64,000 nt of DNA from Agelas oroides (Eukaryota; Porifera; Demospongiae; Agelasida; Agelasidae), in NCBI GenBank assembly GCA_949130485.1, contig OX422183.1:25869316-25933315 (forward strand), read 5' to 3'. The translations under genes were made by a program, and so were the position numbers. The notes beneath the pieces were generated by a model. That model was given only the letters and a program-made list of their open reading frames with translations, was not told the DNA's origin and did no database searches. Every line of letters starts with the position of its first letter. Position 1 is the first letter of the stretch. This document shows positions 59,163 to 64,000 of the stretch, in pieces.

Positions 59163-60714
59163 CCTGTCCCTCTGTCCCTCTGACTGTGTCCCTGTTCCTG
59201 CCTATGTTTCTATCCACCTCCCTCTTCCTTCTCCCCATCCCTCTGTCCCTGTACATCTCTCCCTGTCCCCCTGTCCTTATCCATCTGTCACTCTGTCCCT
59301 GTTCCAGTCCTTGTCCGTCTGTATCTGTTCCTCTTTGTGTCCCTCTCCTTGTCCCTCTGTCCCTGTACCTATCTCCCTGTCTCTGTCCCTCTCCTCATCT
59401 CTATCTCCCGTTTCTTTATCCATATCCTTTTGTCCCTGTACATCTCGCCCTGTCACTCTGTCCCTGTTCCTGTGTTTGTCCCTATCCATCTCCCTCTTCC
59501 CTGTTCATGTCCGTTTATCCCTGTAGATCTGGCCCTGTTACTCTGTTCCTGTTCCTGTCCATCTGTATCTGTCTCTGTCACTGTCCCTCTATCCCTCTCT
59601 CTGTCCCTGTGTCCCTTTCAATTTTTCCGTCCCTCTGTCCCTCTTGTCCTGTCTATGTCCCAGTCCCAGTCCTTGTGCCTATGTATCTCCCTCTTCCCTG
59701 TCCTTCTATCCTAGTCCCTCTGTCCCCGTTCCTTTCTATCTGTCATAGTCCCTGTCCCTTTGCTGTCATTCATTTCCTATCCCTCCTGTCATTGTCCCTG
59801 TCCCTGTCACTCTATCCCTCTTCCTGTTCCTGTCCCTCTGCAGCTGTCCCTGTCCTTCAACCCCTGTCCCTGTTCCCGTTGTTATCACCACCGCTCTGTC
59901 CCTGTCTGTGTCACGCTGTCCCCGTTCCTGTCCCTCTCCCGGTTCCCATCCATCTGTCCCTCTGTTTCTCTTTCCCTCTGTTCCTGTCCCTATGTCTGGC
60001 CTTGTCCCTTTCACCCGGTCTGACAATACCTGTCACTCCCTGTCCTTGTTCCTCTCCTTGTCCCTGCCCTTGTTCCTGTTCCTGTCCCTGTCTGTGTCAC
60101 TTTGTCTGTGTCACTCTGTCCGTATCCCTGTCCCTCTGTCCCTGTTTGTGTAACCCTGTTCATGTTCCTGTCCTATGTCACTGTTCCTCTGTCCCTGTCA
60201 TGTCCTGTCCCTGTCCTGTCCCTGTCCACCCGTCCCTCTGTCCCTCTCTCCCTGTCCTGTCCATGTCCCTGTCTGTGTTCCTGTCCCTTTCTTCCTGTTT
60301 CTATGTCCCATTGCCTGTTTGTGTGTCCATGTCCCAGTCCATTTTCTTCCACCCCTGTCCTTCTCCCCTGGTCCCTCTGTCCCTCTCTATCTGTTCCTGT
60401 CACTCAGTCCCCGTTCTGTGTTCCTTGGAGCTGTCTATCTGTCACAGTCCTTATCCCTCTGTTCCTGTCGATCTGACCTTGTCTTTGTCCCTGTCCCTAT
60501 TGCTGTCATTTTCTTCCTGTCCCTCTCGCTGTCCCAAACTACCTTTTTCTCTCTCCCTCTGTCCCTATCCTTCTGTCCCTATCCCTCTGTCCCTGTCCCT
60601 TTTCCTGTCCCTTTTCCTGTCCCTATCCTTGTCCGTCTGTCCTGTCTGTGTCACCCTGTCCCTGTTCCTGTCCCTCTTTCCTTATTCTTCTCCGTCTGTT
60701 GTCCTTCTGTTCCT

Positions 60715-60998
60715 GTCCAAGTCCCCCTTTCCATATCCATTTCCGTACATCCCCGTTTCTGTCCTCCTTTCCCTGTTCCTGTCCCTGTCTGTCTGTCACA
60801 GTGCCTGTCCTTCAGTCCGTGTCCATCTGTCATGTCTCTGTTCCTGTCCCTTTCGCTGTCATTCTTTCCCGTCCGTCTCTCACTCTGTCACTGTCCTTCT
60901 GTCCCTTTCCCTATGTCTGCCAATTGTCCCTCCGTCCCTGTTTACTCTATCCCTGTCCCTGTGTCCTTGTCCATCTGTCCTCGCCCCTATTTCTGTGT
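60715..60998 (+). repeat. B block, class II, copy 13
   Basis: TGCCAATTG and GTTTACTCTATCCC forms; CCGTACATCCCC for CCGTAGATCCCC; preceded by a C block. Confidence 0.8.
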
Positions 60999-62500
60999 CC
61001 CTCTCCCTGTCCCCCTGTCATTGTCCCTCTGTTCCTGTCCCTGTCCCTCTGTCCTTGTCCCCAGTCACTGTCCCTGTCCCCCTGTCCTTGTCCCTCTGTC
61101 GTGTCCCTCAGTACCTGTCCCTCTGTCTCTGTCTCATCTCTCCTGGTCCCTATACCTCTTTCCTTATTCCAGTCCCTGTGTCCCTGTCCCTATGTCCTTG
61201 TGCATCTGTCCTTCACCTACTTCTGTGTCCCTCTCCCTGTCCTCTTGTCACACTGTCCCTGTCCCTTTGTCACTGTCATCTGTCCTTGTCTCTCTGTCCC
61301 TATCCCTCTGTCTTTGTCCCCTTTCACTCACCCTGTCCCCCTGTCTCTATTTGTGTCCGTCTCCATGTCCCTCTGTCCATGTACCTGTCTCCTTGTCTCT
61401 GTCCCTGTCCTTGTGTCTATCTCACTCTTCCTTGTCCATATCCATTTGTCCCCATACATCTGGCACTGTCATCCTGTCCCTGATCCTTTCTGTGTCCATA
61501 TCCATCTCCGTCTTCCTTGTCCCTATCCCTCTGTCCCTGTACATCTGGCCCTGTCACTCTGTTTCTGTTCCTGTCCATCTGTCTCTGTCCCTGTCACTGT
61601 CCCTCTATCCCTCTCTCTGTCCCTGTGTCCCTTTCAATTTTTCCGTCCCTCTGTCCGTGTTCTCCTGTCTATGTCCCAGTCCCAGTCTTGTGCCTATGTA
61701 TCTCCCTCTTCCCTGTCCTTCTATCCTGGTCCCTCTGTCCCCATTCTTTTCTATCTGTAATAGTCCCTGTCCCTTTGCTGTCATTCATTTCCTATCCCTG
61801 TCCCAGTCCCTCTGTCCCTCATTCTCTGTCCCTATGTGTGTCCTTCTCCCTGTCACTCTATCCATTCCCCTGTTCCTATTCCCGTCCCTTTGCAGCTGTC
61901 CCTCTCCTTCAACCCCAGTCGCTGTTTCTGGTGTTATCGCTATCGCTCTGTCCCTGTCTGTGTCACCCTGTCCCCATTCCTGTCCCTTTGTCCCTTTTCC
62001 TCTGTCCCTTTCTCTGTTCCCATCCGTCTGTCCCTGTTCCTCTGTTTCTCTTTCCCTCTGTTTCTGTCACTGTGTCTGGCCCTGTCCCTCTATCCCTGTT
62101 TGACTATTCCTGTCGCTCCCTGTGCTTGTTCCTCTCTTTGTCCCTGCCCTTGTTCCTGTTCCTGTCATTATCTGTGTCACTTTGTCTCTGTCATTCTGTC
62201 CCTGTTCCTGTCCCTTTGTTTCTGTTCCTCTGTCCCAGTCCTTGTTTTGTCTGTCCCTGTCCCGGTCCATTTCCCTCTCTCCCTGTTTCTGTCCATGTCC
62301 TTCTGTCCTGGTCCCTCTGTCTCTATCCATCTGTTCCTGTCACTCAGTCCCTGTTGCCTATTCCTGTCTATCTGTCACGGTCCCTGTCAATCTGTCATTG
62401 TCTCTGTCCCTGTGCATTTTGCTGTCCTTATTGCTGTCCCCAACTCGCTGTCCCTCTGTCCCTGTCCCTATGAGTTCCTTAAGCTTGTCCCTCTGTCCCT

Positions 62501-62619
62501 ATTAACTCTACCCCTTGTTCATAGTGCCATGGGTGCATGTGTAAAATTTGCCATGTCCAAAGTTGTTTGGTGTATAATTTATATGTATATAGCCTGCCTT
62601 AACTGTTCTGAGAGTTATT
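62501..62619 (+). repeat. M1, A/T-rich island, copy 6
   Basis: 119 bp; shares TTTGCCATG with the copy at 54916; has GTGTAAAATTTG and GAGAGTTATT variants. It is not followed by a D block or spacer in this window. Confidence 0.85.
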
Positions 62620-63319
62620 GTCCCTATCCCTGTCCCTCTGTCCCTGTTTGTGTCACCCTGTTCATGTTCCTGTCCTTTGCCACTGTTCCTCTGTCCCTGT
62701 CCCTATGTCTGTCCTTGTTTCTCTGTCCCAGTCTGACTATTCCTATCGCTGTCCCTCTGTCGTTGTTTCCCTGTCCGTGTCTGACTATTCCTGTCACTGT
62801 CCCTCTGTCCCTGTCATGTCTTGTCCCTGTCGTGTCCCTGTCCATCTGTCCCTCTGTCCCTCTCTCCCTGTCCTGTCCATGTTCCTGTCCGTGTTCCTGT
62901 CCCTTTCTTCCTGTTCCTATGTCCCACTGCCTGTTTGTGTGTCCATGTCCCAATCCATTTCCCTCCACCCCTGTCCTTCTCCCCTGGTCCCTCTGTCCCT
63001 GTCTATCTGTTCCTGTCACTCAGTCCCCGTTCCCTGTTCCTGGGAGCTGTCTATCTGTCACAGTCCCTATCCCTCTGTCCCTGTCGATCTGGCCTTGTCT
63101 TTTACCCTGTCCCTATTGCTGTCATTTTCTTCCTGACCCTATCGCTGTCCCAAACTACCTTTTTCTCTCTCCCTCTGTCCCTATCCCTCTGTCCCTATCC
63201 CTCTGTCCCTGTCCCGTTTCCTGTCCTCATCCTTGTCCGTCTGTCCTGTCTGTGTCACCCTGTCCCTGTTCCTGTCCCTCTTTCCTTATTCTTCTCCATC
63301 TGTTGTCCTTCTGGTCCTG

Positions 63320-63600
63320 TCCAAGTCCCCCTTTCCATGTCCATTTCCGTACATCCCCGTTTCTGTCCTCCTTTCCCTGTTCCCGTCCCTGTCTGTCTGT
63401 CACAGTCCCTGTCCTTCAGTCCGTGTCCATCTGTCATGTCTCTGTTCCTGTCCCTTTCACTGTCATTATTTCCCGTCCGTGTCTCACTCTGTCACTGTCC
63501 TTCTGTCCCTTTCCCTATGTCTGCCAATTGTCCCTCCGTCCCTGTTTACTCTATCCCTGTCCCTGTGTCCTTGTCCATCTGTCCTCGTCCCTATTTCTGT
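63320..63600 (+). repeat. B block, class II, copy 14
   Basis: Shares CCGTACATCCCC and CTTCAGTCCGTG with the copy at 60715, so the two are sister copies about 2.6 kb apart. Confidence 0.8.
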
Positions 63601-64000
63601 GTCCCTCTCCCTGTCCCCCTTTCATTGTCCCTCTGTTCCTGTCCCTGTCCCTCTGTCCTTGTCCCCAGTCACTGTCCCTGTCCCCCTGTCCTTGTCCCTC
63701 TGTCGTGTCCCTCAGTCCCTGTCCCTCTGTCTCTGTCTCATCTCTCCTGGTCCCTATACCTCTTTCCTTATTCCAGTCCCTGTGTCCCTGTCCCTATGTC
63801 CTTGTGCATCTGTCCTTCACCTACTTCTGTGTCCCTCTCCCTGTCCTCTTGTCACACTGTCCCTGTCCCTTTGTCACTGTCATCTGTCCTTGTCTCTCTG
63901 TCCCTATCCCTCTGTCCTTGTCCCCTTTCACTCACCCTGTCCCCCTGTCTCTATTTGTGTCCCTCTCCATGTCCCTCTGTCCATGTACCTGTCTCCTTGT

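Larger units (their letters stand above)
57158..64000 (+). repeat. Hexamer satellite array A7 (runs off the window)
   Basis: At least 6.8 kb. Blocks: B class I with an internal deletion at 58356, a 3-unit octamer at 59139, C near 60307, B class II at 60715, M1 at 62501, C near 62930, and B class II at 63320. After M1 and C it continues into a B block instead of the D block and spacer seen in the other units, so the expected spacer is absent before the window end. No gene is seen. Confidence 0.92.

Noticed and set aside
1..64000. Treating the mosaic order as biologically certain
   Set aside because: Long, near-identical repeats are prone to collapse or mis-joining in assembly. The order is reported as given, with junctions flagged for read-level checking.

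Overview
This window holds no protein-coding, rRNA or tRNA gene that the sequence supports. It is a eukaryotic, probably marine-invertebrate, satellite region built on at least three nested scales. A demosponge is possible from the AGCTAGCT- and TGCATGCA-rich spacers and from the LVPRPRG-type spurious peptide, but that is a low-confidence guess from memory.

Scale 1 is a degenerate hexamer, TGTCCC on the + strand and GGGACA on the - strand. It fills about 80% of the window, always in the same orientation. Scale 2 is a set of longer words (about 81-85 bp) and named blocks of 120-400 bp inside the arrays: M0 (170 bp, 5 copies), B (about 260 bp, 14 copies in two classes), C (about 110 bp, 14 copies), D (about 350 bp, 6 copies) and M1 (119 bp, A/T-rich, 6 copies). 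Scale 3 is a head-to-tail unit of about 6-13 kb made of one non-hexamer spacer (S, up to 2.5 kb) followed by one hexamer array (A, 4-10 kb).

Layout: spacer tail 1-185; array A1 186-8555; spacer S1 8556-11020; A2 11021-19827; S2 19828-21695 (truncated); A3 21696-25736; S3 25737-28075; A4 28076-32643; S4 32644-35173; A5 35174-45062; a foreign TIR-bounded element 45063-45948; the last 90 bp of A5; S5 46039-48340; A6 48341-56442; S6 56443-57157 (truncated); A7 57158 to the window end. In a full unit the order after the spacer is M0, B, a long hexamer body (often with internal C-B pairs), M1, C, D, next spacer. Units A3, A4 and A7 break this order by deletion or recombination.

The very long open frames on the + strand (up to 980 codons) and the shorter ones on the - strand follow from a 6-bp unit that has no stop codon. 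All three + frames are often open together, so they are not treated as genes. The most interesting items are the extent and hierarchy of the satellite, its strong G-quadruplex/i-motif pattern (including six tandem CTGTCCCC octamers), the conserved spacers with a promoter-like segment, the recurrent deletion junctions, and one apparently young non-autonomous DNA transposon whose empty sites can be read in the paralogous units.
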